Assembly: GCF_001641265.1 (NCBI RefSeq) | Contig: NW_020167540.1 | Coordinates: 496,001-560,000, forward strand | Length of the DNA stretch: 64,000 nt | Origin: Pseudogymnoascus destructans | Taxonomy: Eukaryota; Ascomycota; Leotiomycetes; Thelebolales; Thelebolaceae | Direction: 5' to 3' | In this document: one piece after another, positions 33,920 through 44,103 of the stretch | Position numbering within the stretch: position 1 is the stretch's first letter | Layout: each line of letters begins with the position of its first letter | Notes under the pieces: model-generated | The model's database searches: none | Told to the model about the DNA's origin: nothing | What the model saw: the letters and a program-made list of their open reading frames with translations, nothing else | Position numbers and translations under genes: made by a program

Positions 33920-36203
33920 CTATTCAGAATCTGATGAGCTAAGTACTTCTATGACCTCCTGACAAGTTCGTGCATTATGGCCAGTCTGTCATACTGACAT
34001 TCGTTGCACTCAGTTTGCTATCAAACTCAAGAGCAAACTTAGAAATCTCCTCCTCAAATCTACAAGTCACTATACATATTTTGGCTTGCCACACCAACAA
34101 CAAGAGCAATACTACTCAACGATTGCTACAACCCTCTATGATTCCTTACATGTCATTGCTCCTTAGTTACTGGGCCGATATGACCACATAGCATATCTCT
34201 ACAACCCTCTATGATTCATTACATGACATCACTCCTTAGTTACTGGGCTAATACTACACATGACATATCTCTATCAACTAGAGGCCTAGGAACATGAACG
34301 ATAGCTCCAAAAGCTTCTACAACCCTCTATGATTCATTACACGTCATCGCTCCTTAGTTACCCATAAGATTGGTTAAGTTATGACATAATTTGTCTATAG
34401 GGGTACTCTGACCTTGGACCTCCTTTCACTTCCTATAGGCTAGGAACCTAGGAGATGGTTCTATGGGATTCTCTTATGTCGACTACAGTTACCAAGCCTG
34501 GTTAGTTATGGAAAGTCTTGGAAAATGAGAGAACTACACTCCTTTAGCATAAATAGGATTGCCCTTTCCTTAAGAAAGGGCAAGCAGACAATACAGTAAA
34601 TCGACTATCACATACTTCCACGTCTTTTCCAAGCTTCCAAGCATTGATCTTGTTACTACTTGTTTCTGAAAAGTCAGTGAGGTGCTAACCTCTGACTTAT
34701 CCCTGAGTTCTCAGACTCAACATTTGTTACAACTTGTCTAAACCACTCCACTATATCATACACCTGATTGCTGCGTTGTGGAATAGTCTAAGCTACGACC
34801 CTTGGGCTCTTTTTCTAAGACAGTGTGTTGTCTTAGTAAAATCATCCCTTCCTTGGGTGGCTAGATTCTCACATCTGGTGCACCCACCATTACACAGTCC
34901 CCCCGCAAGTGCCACAATGTCGTACACCTGGTTGCCCCTCATTCCTACCAACCCCTCCAGAGCGCTTCTCGCGATTTATTTGTTCCGTATCTGCCCTTTG
35001 GGACAAATCATCATGTGCATTCCCTACAGAAAGTGCATATCCTTGACGGACACGTGACTTTTTAGCCCTCCGACGTTTGCTAAGAGCTTCGTTTGCTGCT
35101 CGAAGGGTGCGGACTTCAGCTGACAATAAAGTCATTTCATGTGCCAAAATCTCTGTCCCTTTAGCTAATGCAGTAACAGTAGCAGAAATGGGGGTTGGCG
35201 AGCTTCCTTGGTGCCGTGCAATGCGATTTTTAACTAGAGTAGTCTGTGAGAGAGCATCTATTGGGTTGCGAGGCGTTTGAGAAACCCAAGGATCAGCATC
35301 TATAGAGGGGGGTCCTGTAGGTGTAGGAGTCCTCAACTTGACGTCTAGCTTTGAAATGATTACTTGCGGATCAAAGGGCACTAAACCAGCTCCGCGAAAT
35401 CCAGCTTTGGCGTTTTGAGTTGTTATTGACTGGTTATAAGCTGCGTGGAAAGCTATAAAAAACTCAACCTTTGTAATATGGTTTATATGAGCCTTAATAA
35501 AGGTCTCAATTTGACGCCCATACATGCGTTTAAGAACACTAAAGCACCCAACATCAAGTGGCTGAGTTAGGTGAGATGAGTGAGGAGGTAGACAGAGAGT
35601 TATGATGTTGTTTGCTTTGCAATATTCCTGAAACGCAGCTGATTCGTGACTTTCATGCCCATCTAAAACCAACATCCGATATGGTCCTTTTGCATGACTG
35701 CAAGTATGTTTATCGAAGTGTTGAAGCCATTCCAGACCTGTCTCGTTGTTGGTCCATCCATTGCTTGTTGGTTTAATTACCCAATTGTGAGGAAGGCCGC
35801 CTTCAGTATACCAACTTGAAAGGTGACATTTCCCTTGAACTACTAAAAACGGAGGGATACTCCCGCCTTCAGCATTCACACAAACAATTGCTGTAGCCCA
35901 TTCCCGATTGCCAGGCTGAACTGCCTTGCCTCTGCCACGTCGATCGGCGCGCGTAACAACTAAAGCTGAGCTAATAACGCCCATCATGAAGCCCGTCTCG
36001 TCAAAGTTGTAGAAATCGCAGTCTTGGATGCCGTACTTTGCTCTCATGTTCTGCACAAGTTGAAACCACGCTCCAATAAGCTCAGGATCTTCGCACAAGG
36101 CTCTTTGAAAGTCATAAACGCGATTAAAACGCGTCTTTAACTCGGGGCGGCGTTGTATAAATCGATATGCCCACCGCGTCCCAACGCACAATGTCGACGC
36201 CAA
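33920..36203 (-). pseudogene. Pogo/Fot1-type DDE transposase, 5'-truncated and split by a solo LTR
   Basis: The reading frame from about 36203 to 34900 codes the end of the CENP-B-type HTH (GTRWAYRFIQRRPEL) and the DDE_1 domain (YNFDETGFMMG, MLVLDGHESH, LPPHSSHLTQPLDVGCF). A coiled, basic tail and the start of a Cys zinc knuckle (HCGTCGGT) follow. LTR-A2 plus one copy of its CAGTC duplication then interrupt. Beyond it the frame continues in register (GHNARTCQ, then an acidic SSSDSE end) to the TAG at 33920-33922. Apart from the LTR the frame is open, so the insertion is recent. The N-terminal ~130 residues are gone; the break abuts an MFS transporter remnant. Confidence 0.88.
33987..34894 (-). 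repeat. Solo LTR, family A, copy 2 (908 bp, inverted to copy 1)
   Basis: On the plus strand it starts TGTCATACTGAC and ends CCACCATTACA. It is flanked by the perfect 5-bp duplication CAGTC (33982-33986 and 34895-34899), proving integrase-type insertion followed by LTR-LTR loss of the interior. Together with copy 1 it forms a 908-bp inverted repeat around a 751-bp centre. Confidence 0.92.
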
Positions 36204-36240
36204 AGTAGCACACCATGAGACCTACGCCGATCTCCCTCCC

Positions 36241-36615
36241 ATGGACCCCGTTGCCTTGAAGAAACTCACGCGCAAATGCAACTTCCACGTCGTCCCGCCG
36301 CTCTTCGTCCTGTTCCTCCTCGCCTCCCTCGACCGAACAAATATTGGGAATGCGAAAATCCAGGGCCTGCTTCGTGGCTTACATTCTGTTCGAGGTACCG
36401 AGCAATATCCTGCTGAAGAAGATTGCTCCGAGCACTTGGCTCTCGTCGATTATGTTTTTCTGGGGTCAGCATATCCGGAGATTTTATACCAGCCCCTTCT
36501 GACATTATCAGGGATTGCGACGATGGGACAGGGGCTTATCAAGGACTTTGGTGGGATTGTTGGGATGAGATTGTTTTCCATGATTACGTCGACGGTTTTT
36601 TCTGGGAGATAACCA
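36241..36615 (+). pseudogene. MFS transporter remnant (Dal5-like anion:cation symporter type)
   Basis: An ATG-led frame codes a typical first helix (VVPPLFVLFLLASLDRTNIGNAKIQG). Then the conserved text jumps frames: AYILFEVPSNILLKK lies in a different frame, and MGQGLIKDFGGIVGMR in the first again. After that the homology stops, with ten or so further helices missing. Small deletions and frameshifts mark it as dead. It was probably the end of a host gene cut by the transposon cluster on its left. Confidence 0.8.
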
Positions 36616-36934
36616 TCCCTAGGTCGTGGGGGTTGTGAGGTTCGGCGCTCGGAGGAGCTCCCATTTCTCGCCAAAATGGCCAAGTCCAGCATGGCAGAAT
36701 GGGAACGATTCAAACGGGTCCAATGAAATGCCTCGGCTGGCAGGCTCCACCTGAAAATCCCCCCTCTTAAGTTCGTCTCGAAGGGGTCAGCGTCCTTATT
36801 CTAAGGGTCCTCACCCCTTATTTAATTCTGCAATCTTTGGGAATATATACCTATACTTCATCTGAGAATATACTTCCTGAGAACACAGAATTTATATCCT
36901 TCATTCCTAATTGACATATATACCCTCATTCAAT
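36616..36934. other. SDR upstream region with a dispersed repeat piece
   Basis: This holds the promoter side of the dehydrogenase. The part at about 36651-36722 contains two blocks also found near 42939 (inverted) and 43226 (direct), so it is partly mobile-element debris. Confidence 0.4.
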
Positions 36935-38246
36935 ATGCCAGCCCACAAAGGATACATACCCCGTGAGGGTAAGTAGCTCATCCGTCCCCCTCCCCCCGCG
37001 TTACCCCAGATTTCTAAATAGTGCCGCCACAAACTGACATCTCCACCTCCCCAGGCCTCTCCTCTGAAGTACTCGGCTCCCTCATCAAGAAGACCATCCT
37101 CAACCCCGCCCTCACCCTCCCCCTCGTCCTCCTCGCCCGCTACACAAAGAAAGGCCAAGACCTGTCCATCCTCCACGAAACCGCCTTCTCGCGCCTTCTC
37201 GCGCCTCCAGACCGCCCTCGCCCTCGGCCTCGTCCGCTATGCAAACAACTACCTCTCCCAGCGCGCGCTGGACAACTTCAAATCAGACAAGTACATCTGG
37301 TCGCAGGAGGTCGTCCTCGTCACCGGTGGCGCGGGTGGAATCGGCGGCGCAGTCGTCCGCATGCTCGCTGAGAAGGGCATCAAGGTCGTCGTGCTGGATG
37401 TCATCCCCATGACCTACGAAGCCAGTACGTTACCCCGCCGCGTTTGCCTTTTCTACCTCCATCATTTCCTTCGCACCGGCCAGACCCCAGGATGAAATCT
37501 AGTCTGATCAGGATGTTCCGCGTGTAGAACTGACATTACCCTCAGCGGCCAACGTCCACTATTTCCAGTGCGACATCACCGACTCCGCGACCGTCGCCAG
37601 CGTCGCCGCCGAGATCCGCCGCACCGTCGGCAACCCCACCGTGCTAGTCCTGAACGCCGGTGTCGCGCGCGGAAAGTCAATCCTTGAGGCCACAGAGAAG
37701 GACGTCAGGTTCACCTTCGACGTCAACTCCATCGCGCACTACATCCTCGCTAAGGAGTTCCTGCCCAGCCTGATCGCGCGCGATCACGGGATGGTTGTCA
37801 CGGTCGCGTCGATCGCGGCGTTTATTACCGTGCCGAGGATGGTGGATTACTCGGCCTCGAAGGCGGCGGCGATGTGCTTCCATGAGGGGCTGGGGGCGGA
37901 GCTCGCGACGCTGTATAATGCGCCTAAGGTGCGCACGGTGATTGTTAACCAGGGGTACACTAAGACGCCCTTGTTCCAGGGGTACACTAACAGCTCGCCG
38001 TTCATGGTGCCGTCGCTGGAGGTTGACACTGTTGCTGGGGGGATTGTGAACCAGATTTTGAGTGGACACAGTGGTCAGCTTATTATGCCTGGGTTCACGA
38101 ACCTCTTGACGTTCCTGAGGGGATTCCCGCATTGGTTCCAGAGGAGGACGAGGCATGGTGGTGTGTCGATCATGACGAAGTGGCATGGTCGCCAGGTCAT
38201 TGATGTGGAGAAGGAGTATGGTGTGAAGAAGGATATCAGCGCGTAA
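36935..38246 (+). pseudogene. Short-chain dehydrogenase/reductase (SDR16C-like) with 10-bp frameshifting duplication
   Basis: Exons 36935-36968, 37055-37424 and 37546-38246 (introns GTAAGT..CAG and GTACGT..CAG). All classical SDR signatures are present: TGGAGGIGGAVV for the cofactor, LVLNAG, VTVASIAAF with the catalytic Ser region, and YSASK with Tyr and Lys. An N-terminal hydrophobic stretch suggests a lipid-droplet or ER enzyme of the 17-beta-HSD11/retinol dehydrogenase type; the substrate is unknown. In exon 2 the 10-bp unit GCCTTCTCGC is present twice in tandem (37183-37202). With one copy the frame runs HETAFSRL into QTALALGLVRYAN and on to the Gly motif; with two copies it shifts and the cofactor domain is lost. 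Everything downstream is well preserved, so the lesion is recent or an assembly error. Confidence 0.8.
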
Positions 38247-38880
38247 GTTGTGCTGGGGTGTGAATGAAGTCGAGCTCGTTGTGAGAACTAACCTGGGTCC
38301 AGGTCAACTGTGTTGGTGGATAAGGAGGATTAGTCGCCGTATATGGGATGGGAGGCAAGTATTGAAATGTGATGTGATGTGGAATGGGAGTTTGGGAACC
38401 TGCGGAAACGCATGGCTAACGCTTCGAGGTGGTTTTTGAAGAATTTCCTCGTTATGAAGAGATGGAGCCTGCATCTATGTAACCTCTTGCTATGTGCAAA
38501 TGATACCCGCACAATGTTGTATAAAGAAACTTATCTGTAATGAGCTTTTGTCTAGTGCTTGTGACTCTTATGGTACCTCGATATAGTCAAATCTTTACGA
38601 AGGTGTTGTTATAGTTCACTGCGACGTATAACCTCATAGATATGTAGAAGGAGAATTGCTGCTACTGCTAAAGCTATATACATTGTAAGTTTCCGCCGCA
38701 ACCACCGTCGTCCCAAAGCTAGCCATAGCTACCAAGTTAAAGACAGTATCGCAACGTCTACCCCCCATCATCATCAAAATCCAAATGCTCCCCACCCGGT
38801 GATCCCCAAGCAGCAACAGTCTACGCTCTTCTTCCACCCTCGCCAATATCCAAACAACACACCCCGCTAACATCCAACCC
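38247..38880. other. Convergent intergenic region
   Basis: It separates the 3' ends of the SDR gene and the 606-aa gene. No gene, repeat or RNA was recognised. Confidence 0.5.
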
Positions 38881-40823
38881 TCAAAAATAACTAAAGCCAA
38901 GCTCCCCATCCTTGCCAAAAGCATCTCTCATCCCCTCATCAATCTCCTCATCGCTACTCAAAAACAGGCCTCCACTGAAGGGTTGAGCTAGTCCCTCCGA
39001 CGGACCTTTGTGCAGAATCAATCTATTTTCCGTAGGCGCCTGAACATCCTCCACTATGCCCATACTATTATCAGGGTGCTCAATTTTCAGCACCTTAGTA
39101 GCTCGGGGAGGAGTCGCGTTGTAAAGTTCCCCATCATAATCAAGAGGGTGTTTCAGCTCCGAAGAATCCAGCCGTCTCCCTCCAACGACCCCCGGATGCG
39201 GCTGAAGCTGGAACTCCGATTCGGAAATATAACCCCCACCCCCCATCTGCCTCCCCCCCATCTCAGCAACCGTCTTACGATTCTCCCCCGACAAAGCAGC
39301 CTCTCTCCACCTACCAACCCCCAACCCTCCCTGAACCCCAACCTCCGATTCCAGATTCCCGTCCTCCCCGTCCTCAAACAACTCTCCCAATCTCTCCTCC
39401 ATCAGTCCGCTTTCACCCTGCACCCTCCCCTGCTCCGCCCCCTGCTCTACCCCCGCCCGAAAACCGGCCCCATACCCCTCCATCCTCGCTTCCCTTCTCA
39501 CCCTCATAAGTTCCTGGAGATGACTCCTCAGTAGCCCATCCTGTATATCGCCGATTTCCTTAATCGCCCTCTGCTGCCCCGCCACATCGCCTTCGGCGCG
39601 GGCCTGGGCGAGCTCGGCTTCCCTCGCGTCGTCCGATTGCGTGGCAGCGATTTGCTGTTTCATGGTAGCGATCTCGGAGGAATGATCAGTTGAGCGCTGG
39701 GAAGCGAGGGCGCTAGAGAGGCGGGAGAGGGAGGAGCTGAGGAAAGTGTGATGCGTGGTAGTGGAGGCGAGGAGTGTGGTTGTTAGGGTTGTGAGGGTGC
39801 GGTTGTAGGCGCTTGTTAGGTCGCGGTTGAGGGTGGTAAGAAGTGCTGGGATTGGGTTTTTGGGTTGTTCGTTGTTGGGATTTGGGGCCGCGGAAATTGA
39901 CGGGGTGGGTTGGTTCGGGGATGGTCTCTGCGGCGTGGTTGTGGCTCGGGGAGGGCGGGTTGGGGTGTGCTCGGGCATGGGTACGGGTGAGTCGCTGTTC
40001 CTGGTGCCGGGAAGGGGGGTGACCGAGAGCCAGTTTCTGTCGAGAGCTTCTTCGACTAGGCGGCAGTGAGCGGTTGTCCATTTTGAAGGAGCATTCTGTG
40101 GAAAACGACGGAATTTGTCGGAGAAGCACCATTTGTAGGCCCCTTTTCCGGAGGGGTTGTCATACAGGAGATGGCCGTTTTGTTTCGCAGGGAAGCTGTA
40201 GCCGGTGGTATTTTCTGGGAGAGTTAGAGACGGGTTCAAGGTGTTTTTGAGAGTACGTATATCAGAGAAGTATCTGTGTAATACTTACTGAGGAGAGTCC
40301 TCAAGCGGTCCATGACCCTCTGATAATGTTTTGGTGTTATAAGGTCCCTATGGCATTTTGCGGGCGACTCCACAGCAGCTGGGGTATCAGACCTTGAGCG
40401 ATAGTTGGATCCATCGTTTTCTGCACCGTTGCGAGAGCTGATTGACGAGGCAGACTTATACGCACTTGAAGATTCATCTGAATGATGCTCCGAAGCAAGA
40501 TCAGGCTCCCACGCAGCTGCAAAGAGGTCACCCCTTTGGAGTGCTTTAATGCAGGTCTGGGTCTCCCCGGCAGTCCATAGCTGGTGAGTCCTCGGTAACA
40601 TGGACACCTGATCGTAGCTGTCGCCATTTGGAAACTGTGGATACTTGGCGCTGAATTTCCACTGAAGCTTCAGGTTCTTGACAGTTGCTTGCGTTGCATC
40701 ACTATGCGCGTCCCACCATATCGATCGTGCAGTTCCTACAAGAAGTTAACATCGTATTCTCCGAGCATTATATGCTACCATACCAGTTGCGGCTGCGATT
40801 TCAGCTTGTAACATTGTCAGCAT
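38881..40823 (-). CDS. Protein of unknown function, 606 aa
   Basis: Exons 40784-40823, 40289-40735 and 38881-40214 join in frame; introns have GTATGG..TAG and GTAAGT..CAG ends. I do not recognise the family. The N-terminal ~60 residues (ARSIWWDAHSDATQ, TVKNLKLQWKFSAKYPQF) and the block spanning the second junction (LLKNTTGYSFPAKQNGHLLY, AYKWCFSDKFRRFP, KWTTAHCRLVEEALDRNW) look conserved and aromatic-rich. Between them lies a Ser-rich loop. The rest has a Pro/Thr-rich linker, a Thr/Ser tract, then a helical Gln/Arg/Glu region (MKQQIAATQSDDAREAELAQ) that may form a coiled coil, and a variable tail. No signal peptide or membrane segment is seen. The regular splicing and biased codon periodicity support a real gene. 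Confidence 0.75.
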
Positions 40824-41499
40824 AACGTTCTGGCTTTGCTGCAACTCCTGTGATGTTGAAGCTGTTGTGTGTGATAATGTCTGGCTGGTTCAGAGAGTTG
40901 AACGGGCTCATATGCTGGGCAACGAGGAATATCTCTTTATGCCAAAGAGATATATTTGGTGGTGAAAGATGAATGTGGACACCATTATGGCGACGTGAAG
41001 CATATATGCCTGTTGTGAATAGACTGGAGCCGGTAATAAATGTGAATTCACTCCAAGCCTTTATGCAGAGAAAGAGCATCAAGGAACATAAAGCAAAATG
41101 CAAGATGGTTTTGATAATATGAAGTTTTCCCACAATAAAGAAATGAAATTCCGGGGACAGTAATGGAAATTGGTGGCAGAATCTTGGAATCTCCTGTAGT
41201 AACATCTTGCCAATTAGTTGAATATGGATTCAAGTGGTGTAACATCTTGAGGACAAAGACGTCCAGCAGTTTCATATAATTTATCATAAATTTCTCAGAC
41301 CCAAATTATTTTGCACCTAATATTTTAAGTTATTCCTAATATTCTTATAATTGTACAATGTGTGTGAATAAGTTATGCACGCTATGCAGCATAACGAGTG
41401 ATGCAACATAGCGAATGATACAGTCCAATGTGCTCACTCAACAAATACTATGATAATTCCACTACAACGCTATAAATCAATTAAAGCTATGTAGAATAC
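40824..41499. other. Upstream region with a doubtful 134-codon minus frame
   Basis: An ATG-led minus frame (40801-41205) has one hydrophobic stretch (ILHFALCSLMLFLCIKAW) but overlaps the first exon of the 606-aa gene and has no family features. It is more likely leader or spacer DNA. Confidence 0.35.
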
Positions 41500-42460
41500 T
41501 CGTCCTCAGATACCTCTATTACCATCTGACAGGTGCCTGCATCGTGTTTTGTGCCACCACAGTTCCACAGCGCCTTGCGCGTGTTTCTTCCCTTGGCTTC
41601 CGACCACTCCCTGCCTGTGTTTCTTGCTTTACTTGTTGCGCAAGGTCCCTCTCATCTTGTAACTCTTGTGCTTCGTGTTGTATAAGTGATCCTCGTTGCT
41701 ATAAGCGTGTTTTTTTTAGCCCTTCTGCATTTGCTAAGTTGTTCCATCCCTTGCCAAAGCATTTCGTTCTCCCTAATTAATACATCATTTGTGATGCTCC
41801 CTTTGCAAATTAGTCAACAGCATCGTAAATAAAGGTTGGTGAACTATTTTGATGATGCGCAATTCGATTTTTAATGAAAGCTGTCTGTAACAAGGCTTTA
41901 GTTTGGTTATTTGGTGTCTCGGAAACCTAAGGTTGAGCGGTGCTAGGGCGGGAGTTCTGTGGTGTGGGGGTTCTAAATCTAAGATCAAGCATAGAAACAC
42001 ACTATCAGGATCAAATGGGAAAAGCCTAGTGCCTCGGAAGCCTCCTCGAATCTTGTTTTCAGTCATTGCAATAAAAAAGCAGCATAAAAGGCAGGAAAGA
42101 AGTCATACTTACTAATATACATGATGTGAGCCTGCATCATGTTTTCAATTTGCTGCCTATAAGCCTTTTTCAGTAGGCCAAAACACCTAACATCGAGCGG
42201 TTAGAGGATATAAGAAGCATGAGCCAGCATACATAGAGTGATAATATTGTTTTCCTTGTAGTATCCCTCGATTCGTCTAAGTGATGGCTTTCATGACCAT
42301 TAACGATCAACAAACGATAACCACCTACAGTTCAAGGTTTTGTATGCTTCTCAAAATGCTAAATCTAATTCACGCCTTTCTCATTTGTTGTCCAACCATT
42401 ATCTGTAATAGCGATTACCTAGTTTAGTGGAAATCCACTGTTTTCATACTAAGATGTGAG
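41500..42460 (-). pseudogene. Heavily decayed pogo-type transposase (C-terminal half)
   Basis: Reading the minus strand across frames recovers NGWTTNEKG, YRLLIVNGHESHH, PLDVRCFGLLKKAYRQQIENMM and TENKIRGGFRGTRLFPFDP, the DDE half of a pogo transposase related to but distinct from the 34-36 kb copy. Many stops and an Asp-to-Asn change at the catalytic DGHESH site fit G:C to A:T decay. It ends on the right exactly at LTR-A3. Confidence 0.75.
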
Positions 42461-42784
42461 TGTCATACTGACATTTGTTGCACCCAGTTTGCTATCAAAC
42501 TCAAGAGCAAATCTCCTCCTCAAACCTACAAGTCACCATACATATCTTGGCTTATCACACCAACAACAAGAGCAATACTACTTAACGATTGCTGCAAACT
42601 CTTCTACTACATCTGTTTATGCTACATACATCATGGCATATCATTTGGACACTCATTGAACATGTTATTAAGAAAATCTCCTCCTTAAGGGGGTGGGCCA
42701 ATACTACCACATGGCATATCTCTACCAACTAGAGGCCTAGGAACATGAACGATAGCTCTAGAAGCTTCTACAACCCTCTATGAT
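42461..42784 (-). repeat. LTR family A, copy 3 (truncated, rearranged)
   Basis: It begins TGTCATACTGAC and follows the family for about 140 bp. A diverged middle then rejoins the family at CTAGAGGCCTAGGAACATGAACGA, and it stops after CTACAACCCTCTATGAT. Confidence 0.8.
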
Positions 42785-42800
42785 ATATTAGGCCACTTCA

Positions 42801-42832
42801 GCAGCTGCTACACTCGCGAGTGTAGCAGCTGC
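42801..42832. repeat. Perfect 32-bp palindrome
   Basis: Two 16-bp arms (GCAGCTGCTACACTCG and its complement) meet with no spacer. The outer flanks CCACTTC and GATGTGG extend the match imperfectly. It could be the fused ends of a small inverted-repeat element. Confidence 0.85.
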
Positions 42833-43358
42833 GATGTGGTGTAGCTTTAGCTAGAGTAGTTAGCTGCTGTATATAGCGTAATATACGATAATTTGAGGAC
42901 CTGCTTGAATTGTTCACATTTTACAACCCTGGACTTTGCCATTTTGACGAGAAATGGGAGAGCTGCGGAAACTGGAGTTTAGATGTAATTCTCCCCTTCC
43001 AGCCATACCCCCCACGGCGTTCCTTTGTAACACCCCACGTGACGTAGAGCCCTTTGTTCCCTCTGTAGAATACTGGCCTTTGATAAATTTTTCTACTTCA
43101 GTAAGTGCTTTGGAACTGGGCAGGAAGGGGGAGAGGTGGTGGTGGCCGGAAAAAGATACATCACGGTACTTCCATTACCATACAAATATATATGCAAGTG
43201 GAAGTACCTATATGTACCCTTTTGTGACCGCTGCCAAGTCTAGTATAGCAGAATGGGAACGATTCAAGCGGGTCTATAATTTGAAGCTGGAGATGTCATC
43301 GTATATAGGTACATATGGTGATCCGCCTGTGATTCCGCCTATAAAAGTGATAATTATA
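42833..43358. other. Leader of the Harbinger-like fragment
   Basis: A plus-strand frame is open from 42954 into the next fragment, but its first 135 codons show no domain. A TATAAAAG box at 43340 lies just before the likely start. Two blocks (42939-42965 and 43226-43266) recur near 36.65 kb. Confidence 0.4.
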
Positions 43359-43677
43359 ATGCCAGGAAGCCAGAGCCAAGCCCGAGGCCGAAGCTGGAGA
43401 CAGAGAAAGAGGATGATATCGTTGTCAGGTCTTCTTGTCATCCTCGCAAGTATAGTAGAGGACGAAGAAGAAGAGCACCGAATATGGGCTCGGCGTCATC
43501 AGTATCATCATCGCCGTCATATTCAGCAACGCCGGCGCATCTCATTTGAGAGTTTGGACGATGTCCAAGCACGGCAACTACTACGGTAAGCACTCCTCTT
43601 CTTTGCCCCTTTTCATTTATATTAACTAATAACTATGTAAATAGGTTCTCGATGAGTGAGATCCACCAACTTACTAT
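43359..43677 (+). pseudogene. PIF/Harbinger-like transposase, N-terminal fragment
   Basis: From ATG 43359 the frame codes a basic and acidic leader (GRSWRQRKRM; VEDEEEEHRIW). It reaches LLR, crosses a 59-bp intron (43586-43644, GTAAGC..TAG with a CTAAT branch) and continues RFSMSEIHQLTI. This order (basic leader, then LRFSxxEIxxL) resembles the start of fungal DDE_Tnp_4 transposases. It stops where LTR-B4 begins; no catalytic part remains. The family call rests on a short motif. Confidence 0.5.
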
Positions 43678-43766
43678 TGTAAGGACACAGGGCACCCAGC
43701 TCACAGTAATAGCATATGAGAGTGTGAGTCGGAGGCTAAACGGATGCTATCCTATAGGTCTACTAC
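43678..43766 (+). repeat. LTR family B, copy 4 (5' 89 bp only)
   Basis: It starts TGTAAGGACACAGGGCACCC and follows family B to GGTCTACTAC, where the gypsy LTR is inserted. Confidence 0.85.
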
Positions 43767-44024
43767 TGTCACGGTTCACCAAGGTATAGGGCGCCAGTTG
43801 GGTATTATGAATTAAACTCAATCTAGAGAAGAAAGGAAAGAGAAGAGGAGCACTCGAGCAGTGGCTCGATCTATATACAGCTATGTTGTTGTGGAGTGAA
43901 TTCTCTTTAGCGAGACTAGTTCTGAGAATTCACTCCACAACTGAAAACTTCGCTCCAACCCCGGAAAGCTCCCCACACCCCTGAACCCCCACTCGAGCTG
44001 CAAGGCGCACTTGATATCGTAACA
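43767..44024 (-). repeat. 3' LTR of the truncated gypsy element (258 bp)
   Basis: On the plus strand it runs from TGTCACGGTTCACC to GATATCGTAACA. A G-rich polypurine tract (minus strand, 44025-44048) lies just inside, as expected at a 3' LTR. Confidence 0.85.
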
Positions 44025-44103
44025 CTACCCCCCCCCCCTACTCCAGAGTTGATCTCCTGATCAAGAAATCCCATTTTCAAAAAAAAACAATTGTCTCCAG
44101 CTC

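Noticed and set aside
40801..41205. 134-aa minus-strand membrane-like ORF
   Set aside because: It overlaps the first exon of the 606-aa gene in another frame and has no further support.
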